From NCBI RefSeq assembly GCF_011009555.1, contig NZ_QXHD01000003.1, positions 84,433 to 131,477 of the forward strand: 47,045 bases of DNA, given 5' to 3'. Within the stretch, counting starts at the first letter, position 1. Each line of letters opens with the position of its first letter. Shown here piece by piece: positions 32,011 to 41,171 of this stretch. The notes under the pieces were generated by a model. It was not told the DNA's origin. It was given only the letters and a program-made list of their open reading frames with translations, and ran no database searches. The position numbers were made by a program, and so were the translations under genes. The DNA is from Adonisia turfae CCMR0081. Lineage in GTDB: Bacteria > Cyanobacteriota > Cyanobacteriia > Phormidesmidales > Phormidesmidaceae.

Positions 32011-34365
32011 ATGCATTTCCTTAAACGCCACCTTCCGGTTGGTTTATCAGACATAAGGATGGCTATAGCTAACCTATTCAGGCCGTGGCTAAGCTTGGTG
32101 ATTCTGAGTCTTTTGCTAACCATTATTGGATCTTTTCAACCGGTCCAGGCCCATCGGCCCCATGATGTGGTCACCCAAGTCAAGCTTTCGCCCAGTTATA
32201 GCACCGATCAGACGGTCTACACAGTAGTGCGGGGCAATTTACTAAAGTCCGTTGATAAAGGCGAACACTGGCGACGGATTGTCCAGGGACTAGATACCCT
32301 CACGCCGCTTTCGACACTGACCATTGATCAAGTTGAGGGCAAAATGTTGGCCCTCGGTACCCATGGTGATGGTATTTTCATCTCCAATGACGAAGGTGAA
32401 AGTTGGCGTCGTTCTAGCGATGGCTTAGGGGCCCAGGACATTGGCTTGGTGCATAGCCTGTCTAGCCAACCTCAGGTGATGATGGCTGCTGGGACAGAAG
32501 GGGGACTATTTCGAAGTGTAGACAGCGGTCAAAGCTGGTCCTCGGTTGTGGATGCCAACCAGCTATTTCGAGCGCTGACTGATGCAGATGGCGTTCTATG
32601 GGCTGGGGATGAGACGGGGCAACTGTTACGTTCAGATGATACTGGTCAAAGTTGGCAATCATTGCTCACGGTGGCAGACGACTCGATTACAACCCTTGCG
32701 TCTAATGGCACGGTTGTGTACGTGGGAACTGCTTCTAAAGGGGTGTTTCGACTAAATCCTGGGACCTTAGAAATCATTGAGGTCAATAAGGGGTTAGAGG
32801 ATTTACGGATTCAGGATGTGAAAACCCTGCCGGGTAATTCTAGGGGAGTCATGATTTCTAGTTGGGATCAGGGCATCTCTATCTCATTGGATAGTGGTGA
32901 GACCTGGACTGATTATCCCCATGGTCTAAAGAAAGATCGGCAAGCTGATGAGTTTGAGACCCATCACTTTAGTGAGATTGCTATATCGGACAATTTTGTT
33001 GACGACAAAACCGTATTTTTAGGTGGCTTTAACGGTCTCTATCGTTCTTTTCAAAGCGGTCAACGGTGGCGAGAGATCAACACATTAGATCCGGGTGTGG
33101 TGGTCGCGATGGATATATCACCGAACTATGGTGAAGATGGTACCCTGGCCTTGACCACCTATGTGGGCAAAATCATGACCAGTAATGACCAGGGTAAAAC
33201 CTGGCAGCTGACCATGAATGGGGCTGAAGTGCCTCGGTTAAACCGTAGTTTTAAGGAGACTTATCAGGATCCACGACGGTTTTTTGATATCGCCTTTTCT
33301 CCTGATTATGCCACTGATAAAACAGTATTTACGGCAGGTCTATGGACAAAGTTTTTACGCTCAACCAATGGAGCGAAATCCTGGTCTATCCACGCCCTAG
33401 GTAAAGAAGCTCGCGGACTAACATTGCTTTTGTCCCCTGAGTTTGGCTCTGATAAAACCATGTATGTTGGCAACCAGGCGGGACTCCTCTTTCGTTCTAC
33501 CAACGGGGGTAAAACGCTCAAAGAAGTTGCAAAACTGCCTTGGAAACGAGGAAATGATAGTCCTTCCATGGTGATTTCCTCTGGGTTTGCCGAAGATCGC
33601 ACCTTGTATGTGGTTGCAGAGACCGGTGTTTACAAGTCCACAGACGCTGGTGAAACCTGGCAGTCTACTACGGAAGCTAGCCCCATCGCCACAGCTGGCA
33701 ATTTACACATTGAGATTTCGCCTGATTATCCCCAGGACCAAACCCTATTTGTCAGTAGCTACGATGGATTGTTTAGAACTACAGATGCAGGCGATAGCTG
33801 GCAGTCAGTTGCGATCGCAGATATTGCCCCCGACCGAGCCTTTTTAGAAGGCGTGGCGATCTCACCTAACTATGCCGCAGATGGCACCGTTATGGTGAGT
33901 TTACGCGGCAAAGGACTGTACAAAAGTGTGGATAAAGGAGAGTCCTTTGCCCCCATTGGCGATGCCAGCCTGGCATTTTCTCGGATGTACAATGTGCCCT
34001 GTGCTGGACGTCCCATCGAGTTTTCGCCTAACTATGCCCAAGACAACACCATCTTTGGCTTTGGGACAGCGAATACTGACATTTATCGCTCCATCGATGG
34101 GGGTAGCACCTGGGAGATTTTAGCAACCCCCGATGTGGAGGCCCCCACTGAGATTAGCACCCTTAAGACGGTCGCGATCGCAATAGAACTCTATCGAGGC
34201 AGAATCCTTAAGGTATTGCTGGCCGCGATTGTAGCGATTGTGGCCTATTTTGCCGTCCGACTGTTGCGCCTCGACAAAATAATTAAGCTGAATCAACGGT
34301 TACTACAATTGGGTACAGCAATGGTGAGCTTTGTAGTCGCTCTAGTCGTGTTACTAAAAATTTAG
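32011..34365 (+). CDS. Membrane-anchored BNR/Asp-box beta-propeller protein
   Basis: 784 residues from ATG 32011 (the TTG at 31999 adds four). The N-terminal hydrophobic segment (LSLVILSLLLTIIGSF) is a signal or anchor. The central 600 residues hold at least ten Asp-box/BNR-like repeats of the S.D.G.SW type (SVDKGEHWRRI, SNDEGESWRR, SVDSGQSWSS, STDAGETWQS, SIDGGSTWEI), with intervening SP.Y..D.T.(V/M)(F/Y) strands, as in sortilin/Vps10-like and photosystem-assembly propellers such as Ycf48. Two hydrophobic helices close the C-terminus. The propeller probably faces the periplasm or lumen. Substrate unknown; no sialidase catalytic set was identified. Confidence 0.85.
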   Translation: MHFLKRHLPVGLSDIRMAIANLFRPWLSLVILSLLLTIIGSFQPVQAHRPHDVVTQVKLSPSYSTDQTVYTVVRGNLLKSVDKGEHWRRIVQGLDTLTPLSTLTIDQVEGKMLALGTHGDGIFISNDEGESWRRSSDGLGAQDIGLVHSLSSQPQVMMAAGTEGGLFRSVDSGQSWSSVVDANQLFRALTDADGVLWAGDETGQLLRSDDTGQSWQSLLTVADDSITTLASNGTVVYVGTASKGVFRLNPGTLEIIEVNKGLEDLRIQDVKTLPGNSRGVMISSWDQGISISLDSGETWTDYPHGLKKDRQADEFETHHFSEIAISDNFVDDKTVFLGGFNGLYRSFQSGQRWREINTLDPGVVVAMDISPNYGEDGTLALTTYVGKIMTSNDQGKTWQLTMNGAEVPRLNRSFKETYQDPRRFFDIAFSPDYATDKTVFTAGLWTKFLRSTNGAKSWSIHALGKEARGLTLLLSPEFGSDKTMYVGNQAGLLFRSTNGGKTLKEVAKLPWKRGNDSPSMVISSGFAEDRTLYVVAETGVYKSTDAGETWQSTTEASPIATAGNLHIEISPDYPQDQTLFVSSYDGLFRTTDAGDSWQSVAIADIAPDRAFLEGVAISPNYAADGTVMVSLRGKGLYKSVDKGESFAPIGDASLAFSRMYNVPCAGRPIEFSPNYAQDNTIFGFGTANTDIYRSIDGGSTWEILATPDVEAPTEISTLKTVAIAIELYRGRILKVLLAAIVAIVAYFAVRLLRLDKIIKLNQRLLQLGTAMVSFVVALVVLLKI

Positions 34366-34407
34366 CCATCACCATGGTGCCAACGACGACGATAAATAGG
34401 AGAATCA

Positions 34408-35031
34408 GTGAAACAGCGTAATGTGGCAATTCTCGTTTTTGACGATGTAGAAGTTCTGGATTTCTGTGGTCCCTTTGAAGTCTTTTCGGTGACTGGCAAG
34501 CGAGATGGCTCGGACCCGTTTAACGTCTACACCGTGGCGGAGCATACGCCTATTGCCGCTAGAAATTCTCTCAGTGTTAATCCCACCTATACCCTCGATA
34601 CATGTCCTCAACCAGATATTTTGGTTGTACCCGGTGGAGGGGGGAGACATGTTGATGGCACCCCCTTTGGCACTCGTAAGGAGATGCATAATGAGACGCT
34701 TTTGGCCTGGATAAATCAGTGTTATCCTCAATCTGAGCATATATTGTCAGTATGCACAGGGGCACTTGTTCTAGCTAAAGCAAGTTTAGTGGAGAATATG
34801 GCTGCGACGACTCACCATGGAGCCCTAGACGAACTGCAGCAGATTGCGCCTACTGCGGAGGTCAAAGCAAATGCCCGAGTGGTGGATAGTGGCAAGCTTA
34901 TCTTTTCCGGTGGTATCTCAGCAGGAATTGATGCTGCCTTTTATCTGGTAGCCAAGCTTCTAGGTAAGGATGTTGCCTTAGAAACGGCCACCTACATGGA
35001 GTACGACTGGTCAGGAGAATCCTATGGCTAA
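34408..35031 (+). CDS. DJ-1/PfpI family protein
   Basis: 207 residues starting at GTG 34408. Typical features: AILVFDDVEVLDFCGPFEVF at the N-terminus, ILVVPGGGG, and the nucleophile elbow SVCTGALVLAKA with the reactive Cys. THHGALDEL and GGISAGIDAAFYL follow as in isonitrile-hydratase-like and AraC-associated DJ-1 members. There is no C-terminal DNA-binding domain. Function is probably a hydratase, amidase or stress-related enzyme; this cannot be narrowed further. It is the last clearly intact ordinary gene before the decayed region. Confidence 0.88.
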   Translation: MKQRNVAILVFDDVEVLDFCGPFEVFSVTGKRDGSDPFNVYTVAEHTPIAARNSLSVNPTYTLDTCPQPDILVVPGGGGRHVDGTPFGTRKEMHNETLLAWINQCYPQSEHILSVCTGALVLAKASLVENMAATTHHGALDELQQIAPTAEVKANARVVDSGKLIFSGGISAGIDAAFYLVAKLLGKDVALETATYMEYDWSGESYG

Positions 35032-35152
35032 GCTATCATCCCAGGTCATGATCTAGTTTATGAAAATTCTAATTCTTTCCTATTCAAGGTTTTTCCTATG
35101 CAAAAGCTGAATTTATAGCTGTAAAGTAAAAAAGCACTATATGCGATCGCCC

Positions 35153-35320
35153 ATGAGTAACTCCATTGAATGGACCCCAGAAGCTAAAGCACGTTTGAAA
35201 GAAATTCCCTTTTTCGTGCGCCCTGCTGCCCGCAAAAAGATTGAGAAGCTAGCTCAGGAGTCAGGCGCTACCCAAATTACCATTGAAGTCTACGAGCAAG
35301 CCAAAAAGAAGTTCGGGTAA
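35153..35320 (+). CDS. PCP-reductase C-terminal-domain-like small protein
   Basis: 55 residues, MSNSIEWTPEAKARLKEIP to YEQAKKKFG. It matches the short domain found at the C-terminus of the light-independent protochlorophyllide reductase subunit (W...A...L..IP.F.R..A...IE..A...G...IT...Y..A), which in cyanobacteria also occurs alone. An upstream in-frame ATG (35141) overlaps a HIP1 octamer. Role unknown; a link to chlorophyll or iron-sulfur proteins is an inference from the domain. Confidence 0.82.
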   Translation: MSNSIEWTPEAKARLKEIPFFVRPAARKKIEKLAQESGATQITIEVYEQAKKKFG

Positions 35321-35386
35321 TGCGATATTCAGAAATCTATATACGTTCCCTGGCCAATGTTGTTCTAAGCAATCTTAAAATTAAAT

Positions 35387-35590
35387 ATGCCTACCGTTGG
35401 AATTATTGGTGGAATTGCCCCTGCCTCGACAATTGAGTACTACCAATTCATTGTTTCTGGCTATCTTAAGCGAGAAAAGAGTGGCAACTATCCTCAAATT
35501 ATGATCAAAGGAACAATCAAAGCTCTTCGAGTCACACTGGTCAAACCAGTAGCTTACCTCAGATATTCAGTTACAGCTGTGAGTGCCTGA
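35387..35590 (+). pseudogene. N-terminal fragment of an aspartate/glutamate racemase
   Basis: Residues 1-44 (MPTVGIIGGIAPASTIEYY and on to NYPQIMIKG) are the start of an aspartate racemase family protein, which should be about 230 residues. After residue 44 the sequence no longer matches, and a stop comes at 67. The catalytic Cys residues are missing. It is a truncated remnant, with AT-rich decayed DNA downstream. Confidence 0.75.
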
Positions 35591-36052
35591 ATAGCCCTTG
35601 AAACGGACGCTTAGGTTAAGGCATAGCAAACTTTTCGGGATAGTTAGTCTCACGCCACTGTAGATGGGCGTTAGGCCTCTTCCCTCATCAAATATTTGAA
35701 AATTGCAGAGGTATTTTTTGATGTACTCCGAACAAAATCTCACAGCTTCATATTACTCGAATACTCAAGTGCTTAATAGCGTTCGGCTTCATACAGGAAG
35801 CTCAAGCATTTTATGAATGCCTACAGAAAATTTATCAAGAAGACAGCGACCAGATTGGTGGTGAGACATTTCAATACTGGACAGATGCGGTTAACTCTGC
35901 ATAATGTGCTGGGCTGTATTGATTGTTGGGTCGCTACATCGTTCCCCTTAAAGACATTAGCCTTCTTAGCCTGCCCATTAAGAACAACTTTAGGAGTTAT
36001 TTTCATGACTGTATAAATGCCATGATACTAAATACGGTGCTATAGTAGTGCC
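35591..36052. other. Decayed stretch with gene fragments
   Basis: About 460 bp without an intact gene. A plus-strand fragment of roughly 37 codons ending near 35903 (QEAQAFYECLQKIYQEDSDQ and on) looks protein-like but I do not recognise it. A GTTAGGC heptamer lies at 35670-35676, matching the attC core consensus GTTRRRY. Confidence 0.4.
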
Positions 36053-36718
36053 ATGGGTGCTGATTCATCTTTTCGGGTTGTGATTGATCCAAACGTTGTA
36101 TTTGAGGGCTTAACCAAACAGGGCGGTGCTGCTGGTTTGGTCATAGATGCACCGATTCAGTCGAGGGCACTTGAAATGGAAGATATCAAGTCGGTTTTGA
36201 GCGAACAGCTTGATAAGTCAGTGAGAGACTATTCAACAAGAGATTTTGGAAGAGATAAGTATTTTGATGCAGTATCGGTAATAGTTTCCGAAGAATTAGC
36301 TCGCTCACAACTGGAAAAAATAAGGAAAGTACTACCCGCAGGAGCGCTTGCTTTTATTGGGACAACAAGAAATCTATCTAACGAAGAAGTTAATGGGCAT
36401 GAGTTGGTAGTAATCCTTTCGAAGGACAAATTCGACATCTTGAGAGCGGCTGCTTCTGATGGAATTAACTACGATCTAACAACGGAAAAGATTATAGAGA
36501 AGTTGAAGGCCTGGGACCGTGATTTGGAACTGGATATCTGGCAGGCAGAAAGTGACACGATTCAAATGAAAGTTCAGAGTCTTCCAGGGGATCTCCAAGC
36601 GTTCGGTGAGGAGATATATGAATTCTGTCCAGACATTGTTGATCAAGGATCTGGAGATGTGGAAGATATTCTCGAATATTTGAAAAGCGAGAAGGCCATT
36701 TATCTTTGGTGGGACTGA
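36053..36718 (+). CDS. DUF4253-domain protein
   Basis: 221 residues. The C-terminal 100 residues match the DUF4253 pattern, ending EEIYEFCPDIVDQGSGDVEDILEYL and YLWWD. The N-terminal part is an unassigned alpha/beta region. DUF4253 proteins have no known function and are often encoded in mobile or accessory DNA. It sits alone among decayed genes, with codon usage and base content more AT-rich than the core genes. A candidate attC-like site follows 19 bp after its stop. Confidence 0.8.
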   Translation: MGADSSFRVVIDPNVVFEGLTKQGGAAGLVIDAPIQSRALEMEDIKSVLSEQLDKSVRDYSTRDFGRDKYFDAVSVIVSEELARSQLEKIRKVLPAGALAFIGTTRNLSNEEVNGHELVVILSKDKFDILRAAASDGINYDLTTEKIIEKLKAWDRDLELDIWQAESDTIQMKVQSLPGDLQAFGEEIYEFCPDIVDQGSGDVEDILEYLKSEKAIYLWWD

Positions 36719-36736
36719 AGATATAGAAATGCCTAC

Positions 36737-36831
36737 GCCTAACAAATGGATGCAGCCGAACCGGGAGAGATTTCGGCATGAAACCTTATATTCATCAGCG
36801 ATCGTCTGCTCTTAGACGTTATAAGCCTAAC
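36737..36831 (+). other. Candidate attC-like recombination site
   Basis: GCCTAAC at 36737-36743 fits the RYYYAAC core, followed by CAAATGGATGCA and a GCCGAA/TTCGGC stem (36755-36777). On the right, ACGTTATAAGC (36816-36826) is a weak GTTRRRY match, and GCCTAAC is repeated at 36825-36831. It lies between two plus-strand single genes, as cassette sites do. The right core is imperfect, so this is tentative. Confidence 0.35.
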
Positions 36832-36832
36832 C

Positions 36833-37357
36833 ATGAGCAAATTATTGAGTCTCGTAATCGTAACAGTATTTCTCGGTTGCCTTGGCTGTAGTCATCATCA
36901 AGCGACAATATCTGATACCGCTGATCTACAGAGTCCATCCACGAATAAAGAAAGATCACTCTCTCTATTTTCAATCAACTCGTCTGATGGGATCATACTC
37001 ATCACGACAAATAACATCGCGTCGTACGACTGGGAATCCCACACAATCACGTTGAAGCCAGGCGTGAAGGAACGGCTTTTAACAAAGTTAACCCCAGATC
37101 TTGTCAGTGGACATCCATTCCAACTTACAGCCAAAGGTCAGCCCATTTATGACGGCAACTTCATAACATCCCTATCATCGATTACTTTAAACACCCCAGT
37201 CATTGATCTCCAATCATTCGATAGAATCCCCCTTCGTGAAGATCAAATTCGAATAGAACTTGGATATCCAACAGAAGATTTTTTTCAAGGCCATGACCCA
37301 CGAAATGCGGATGCCATTTACGAATCGCTAAAAGAAGCAAACATACTCAAGGACTAA
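36833..37357 (+). CDS. Putative lipoprotein
   Basis: 174 residues. The N-terminus MSKLLSLVIVTVFLGCLGCSHH is a lipoprotein signal with lipobox LGC at Cys19 (or Cys16). The mature part has no recognised domain; its DWESHTITLKPGVKERLL and HPFQLTAKGQPIYDGNF segments suggest a small beta-rich, DUF-like protein. It begins two bases after the candidate attC-like site, as a gene cassette would. No family known to me. Confidence 0.65.
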   Translation: MSKLLSLVIVTVFLGCLGCSHHQATISDTADLQSPSTNKERSLSLFSINSSDGIILITTNNIASYDWESHTITLKPGVKERLLTKLTPDLVSGHPFQLTAKGQPIYDGNFITSLSSITLNTPVIDLQSFDRIPLREDQIRIELGYPTEDFFQGHDPRNADAIYESLKEANILKD

Positions 37358-37481
37358 GCTGCGGCTGATAACCAGGCGAATGAACCGGACTGCATGACGT
37401 CCTCGTTACCACACGGGCAGCATACAGAAACGTCATCAAACTTGGCTGGGCTACACAGAAACACAAGGCAGCCCAGCACTA

Positions 37482-37736
37482 CAGAAAACAATCACCCAAA
37501 CTTATCAAACCATTGGCATTGAAGAGATCCTAGTCCACGCAGGGGTAAAAGAGGCAATTTTCATAAAAGAAATGAATGTTGCCCTTCAAGCTAGCGATCA
37601 CACCTTCATTATTAATGCAAAAATTATTTGCCAACAAAAATATTACGAGTCATTTAAAACTGATGCGATAAATTGCAAGTTCCTACAATTCAGTAGAGAT
37701 GTGTGTCGCTATTTCTTAATGAGAGGTACTTCTTAA
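37482..37736 (+). pseudogene. Possible TetR-type regulator relic
   Basis: An open stretch without an early start codon. It includes YQTIGIEEILVHAGV, which resembles the helix-turn-helix of TetR regulators (..TGI.EIL..AGV.KG.FY.HF). A one-base shift after GV would continue KRGNFHKRNE, closer to the family. The rest is not recognisable. Gap 37358-37961 otherwise holds no gene. Confidence 0.35.
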
Positions 37737-37961
37737 GATCAAAAGGTGCATCAGCTTTTGAATAGGTTAACTATGGGGATTCTTGTCAGCTAAACTTGTT
37801 AACTAGAGTAAATATCCCATAGATTTACCTTCGTTACGCCTAAAAGAAAACTACTGTAAGTTATCTTGTCGTAGATTTTTCATATTAGAGAGAAGTGTAA
37901 TTGATACATTTATCACGGTTACCACAATAATGCTGTAATTGAAATTCAAGGATTCCTTCCC

Positions 37962-39893
37962 ATGCCAATTACGCCAACCTATCCAGGTGTTTATGTTGAG
38001 GAGCTTCCCAGTGGCATTCGCACAATTACAGGTGTCGCCACATCTATCCTGGCCGTTGTCGGCTACTTCACCAGAGGCCCTGTTGATAGCCCGGTTCAAC
38101 TCTTTAATATAGGAGATTTTAATCGAGCGTTTGGCGGCTTAAACTCTAATAGCGAAGCTAGCTACGCTATCCAGCAGTTTTTTCTGAATGGCGGGACAGA
38201 AGCATGGGCTGTGCGGGTGACGACGGATGCAGCCAGTGCGTCAACGGCAGTCATTAATGCTCTCACTGTTGAAGCCATTAGCCACGGTACATGGGGAGAT
38301 AATGTTCGGTTTCGAGTTGAACCAGTGGGCACGGCAGCCGATGAGTTTAACTTGATCGTTTCAGAATATCCGGCTGATGGCGGTCTGGTGCCCTTGCGGC
38401 AAGAGGTTTTCCAAAATCTTTCCATGACTGTAGCTCAAAACAATTTTGTAGATGCCGTAGTCAATGATGCCAATACGGGCTCACAGCTGATACAGGTAAC
38501 TGCGTCCGGAGCATCGTTACCTGAGATCAATGGCACACTTTCTGCTGCCCATGCTGATGATCCAACCATTCCAGCATCACCAGCGGTCACGGTCACCATT
38601 GCCCGCCCTGATGGTAATGGCGGCACAACCTTGCCAGCTACTCCAGCAGCAGTTTCTCTCAATCTTGAAACCGGTAGTCGCTCACTGTTAGAAGTTGCCC
38701 CTGCCTTAGAAGCTGCAATTCGGGCTACCGACCCGACTGAGCCAGCCTTTGCTGGCGCAACTGTAACGGCTGTGGGAGATCGCTTATTGGTCCTAGCCGG
38801 ACCCGGCAACCCCCGCGATGTAATTGGTTTCACGGCTGGTGCCACGTCAGACGCTTTACTGTTGACAAGTACACCCACTGCCAGCGCCAATATCCAAGAA
38901 TATATTCTGGGGGGGGGGGCCATTGCTGGCAGTGGACAGACTGCTGGAGCTGCTGGCGATAATGGAGCCTTACCCGGTAGCACTGAGCTAATTGGTGATC
39001 CAACGGCAAAAACAGGGATTCATGCCCTGGAAGATGTGGATCTGTTTAATTTGCTTTGCATCCCACGCAGTGCCATCGTTGACGGTACTGGCTCATTAAC
39101 AGCAGAGCAGGCCGGGGCGGTGATGACGATGGCCGAAAGCTATTGTCGGAGACGGCGAGCCCTGTTTCTGATGGATACACCCAACAACCTGAGTACTCCC
39201 CAGGCAATTAAAGCCTGGCTAGGGGCTAACAACAACCTCAGGTCCGATCACGTTGCTCTCTATTTCCCTCAGGTCAAAATGCCTGATCCATTGAATAATT
39301 TTAAGCTGCGCACAGTGGGTGCCAGCGGCACAATCGCTGGGCTTTATGCCCGTATTGACAGTGAGCGTGGTGTGTGGAAAGCCCCAGCAGGAACTGATGC
39401 TACCCTCAGCAATGTGTTTGGGTTGGATGCCTCGTTGACGGATGCGGAAAATGGCACCCTGAATCCCCTGGCCATCAACTGTCTACGCACATTTCCGATC
39501 TATGGAACAATCTGCTGGGGGGCACGTACTTTAGAGGGGGCCGATGCCATTGGTTCAGAGTATAAGTATGTGCCGGTGCGACGGCTAGCGTTGTTTATTG
39601 AAGAGACCCTCTTTAGAAGTCTCAAGTGGGTTGTTTTTGAACCCAATGATGAGCCGCTATGGGCACAAATTCGCCTCAATGTTGGCGCATTTATGAACAA
39701 TTTATTCCGTCAGGGGGCCTTCCAGGGTCAAACGCCGCGCCAGGCCTATCTGGTGAAATGTGACAAGGAAACAACCACCCAAAACGACATTAATCAAGGC
39801 ATTGTCAATATTTTGGTGGGCTTTGCACCGCTCAAGCCTGCTGAATTTGTCTTTATTAAACTGCAACAGCTAGCGGGCCAAATTCAAACCTAA
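37962..39893 (+). CDS. Contractile injection system sheath protein
   Basis: 643 residues. The start PTYPGVYVEELPSG.R.I.GVATSI is typical of contractile tail sheaths. The conserved C-terminal domain is visible at about residues 500-640 (CWGARTL, YVPVRRLALFIEETLFRSLKWVVFEPNDEPLW, FVFIKLQQLAG). A long Ala/Thr-rich insertion (about 160-340) lies in the middle. The sheath contracts to drive the inner tube through a target. It is first in the operon, and the tube gene follows 15 bp later. Only one sheath gene is present here, unlike the several in Afp or PVC loci. Confidence 0.95.
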   Translation: MPITPTYPGVYVEELPSGIRTITGVATSILAVVGYFTRGPVDSPVQLFNIGDFNRAFGGLNSNSEASYAIQQFFLNGGTEAWAVRVTTDAASASTAVINALTVEAISHGTWGDNVRFRVEPVGTAADEFNLIVSEYPADGGLVPLRQEVFQNLSMTVAQNNFVDAVVNDANTGSQLIQVTASGASLPEINGTLSAAHADDPTIPASPAVTVTIARPDGNGGTTLPATPAAVSLNLETGSRSLLEVAPALEAAIRATDPTEPAFAGATVTAVGDRLLVLAGPGNPRDVIGFTAGATSDALLLTSTPTASANIQEYILGGGAIAGSGQTAGAAGDNGALPGSTELIGDPTAKTGIHALEDVDLFNLLCIPRSAIVDGTGSLTAEQAGAVMTMAESYCRRRRALFLMDTPNNLSTPQAIKAWLGANNNLRSDHVALYFPQVKMPDPLNNFKLRTVGASGTIAGLYARIDSERGVWKAPAGTDATLSNVFGLDASLTDAENGTLNPLAINCLRTFPIYGTICWGARTLEGADAIGSEYKYVPVRRLALFIEETLFRSLKWVVFEPNDEPLWAQIRLNVGAFMNNLFRQGAFQGQTPRQAYLVKCDKETTTQNDINQGIVNILVGFAPLKPAEFVFIKLQQLAGQIQT

Positions 39894-39908
39894 TAGGAGG
39901 AGTTCACA

Positions 39909-40430
39909 ATGGCGCAGTTTAGTGTCAATGCTCAACGCTTTGACCCCTATAAGAATTTTAAGTTTCGCGTCAAATGGGATGGGCGATATGTAGCAGGTGT
40001 GAGTAAGGTGGGTGCCCTGAAACGCACTACCGAAGTGGTAGAACATCGTGAGGGTGGCGACCCGAGTACCGTGCGTAGGTCTCCTGGCCAGAGTAAGTTT
40101 GAGGCGATTACACTGGAGCGCGGTGTGACCCACGATCTTGAGTTTGAGCGGTGGTGTAATAAGGTGTGGAACTATGGTTCTGGTCTGGGGGCAGAGGTAT
40201 CGCTAGCGGATTTTCGCAAGGATATTATCATCGAACTTATGAACGAGGCGGGACAGGTGGCTATTGCTTACAAGGTTTACCGCTGTTGGCCTTCAGAGTG
40301 TCAAGCATTGCCAGAATTGGATGCCAATGCCAATGCCATTGCCTTTGAAATGGTGACCTTACAAAATGAAGGATTTGAGCGTGATCTTGATGTGGTCGAA
40401 CCGTCTGAGCCTAGTTTTGTCGAACCATAG
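39909..40430 (+). CDS. Contractile injection system inner tube protein
   Basis: 173 residues with a strong Shine-Dalgarno (AGGAGG, 8 bases upstream). It matches the gp19/Hcp-like tube family of CIS: DPYKNFKFRVKWDGRYVAGVSKVGALKRTTEVVEHREGGD, then SPGQSKFEAITLERGVTHD and YKVYRCWPSECQALPELDANANAI. Hexameric rings stack to form the injected tube. It would interlock with the sheath encoded upstream. Confidence 0.95.
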   Translation: MAQFSVNAQRFDPYKNFKFRVKWDGRYVAGVSKVGALKRTTEVVEHREGGDPSTVRRSPGQSKFEAITLERGVTHDLEFERWCNKVWNYGSGLGAEVSLADFRKDIIIELMNEAGQVAIAYKVYRCWPSECQALPELDANANAIAFEMVTLQNEGFERDLDVVEPSEPSFVEP

Positions 40431-40436
40431 GTGACC

Positions 40437-41171
40437 ATGAAAGGGCTAACAGCGGCTAATTTGCTTACGGTATGGGAACAAGGGATATCCCAAAGTACAG
40501 CTCAGCGTGGGTTGCTGTTGTTGATGGCGGCCTGTCCAGATCAGTCTCCTGAACAACTGGCTCAGTTAAGTATTGGTCAGCGGGATAACCATTTACTCAC
40601 CTTAAGAGAACAAACCTTAGGTTCACAACTGGTTAGTGTTGTAAATTGTCCCAGCTGTCACAATAATTTAGAGCTCAACTTTGCCGTGTCTGATATTCGG
40701 CAACCGCCAATATTAGAGCCATCCTCAGGGTTACTGCTAGCAACAGAAGACTATGAAATCGAGTTCAGACTCCCCAATAGTCTTGATCTGCATGCGGTTG
40801 AACAGATGTCTGATGTATCTCAGGCAGCGCAGCAGATTTTAGAACGCTGTATTCTCTCTGCGCACTATCAGGGCCAGTCGGTTTTGCCAGATCACATTCC
40901 ACCCCGTATCAATCAAGCATTACTTGAGAAAATGGAACAGGTGGATCAGCAGTCCGATATACAACTTGCCGTCAGTTGTCCTGACTGTGGGCATCAATGG
41001 CAGGCCCCGTTCGACATTTTGAGTTTTTTCTGGCAAGAGTTAACAGCCTGGGCACAGCGGGTTTTACGAGATGTTCATCAGTTAGCATCTGCCTACGGTT
41101 GGCGAGAAGCTGACATTTTAGCTATGAGTCCTCAACGTCGACAGTTTTATTTGGAGATGATCCATCAATGA
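40437..41171 (+). CDS. CIS zinc-ribbon baseplate-type protein
   Basis: 244 residues from ATG 40437 (a GTG at 40431 directly after the tube stop is an alternative). Two CxxC pairs, CPSC (71-74) and CPDC (181-184), could hold one zinc. The C-terminus is helical (QELTAWAQRVLRDVHQLASAYGW, MSPQRRQFYLEMI). Its position between tube and later genes, and the layout, resemble the T4-baseplate-like small proteins found in eCIS loci. Exact part is not certain; chaperone or baseplate component are both possible. It overlaps the next gene by four bases. Confidence 0.7.
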   Translation: MKGLTAANLLTVWEQGISQSTAQRGLLLLMAACPDQSPEQLAQLSIGQRDNHLLTLREQTLGSQLVSVVNCPSCHNNLELNFAVSDIRQPPILEPSSGLLLATEDYEIEFRLPNSLDLHAVEQMSDVSQAAQQILERCILSAHYQGQSVLPDHIPPRINQALLEKMEQVDQQSDIQLAVSCPDCGHQWQAPFDILSFFWQELTAWAQRVLRDVHQLASAYGWREADILAMSPQRRQFYLEMIHQ

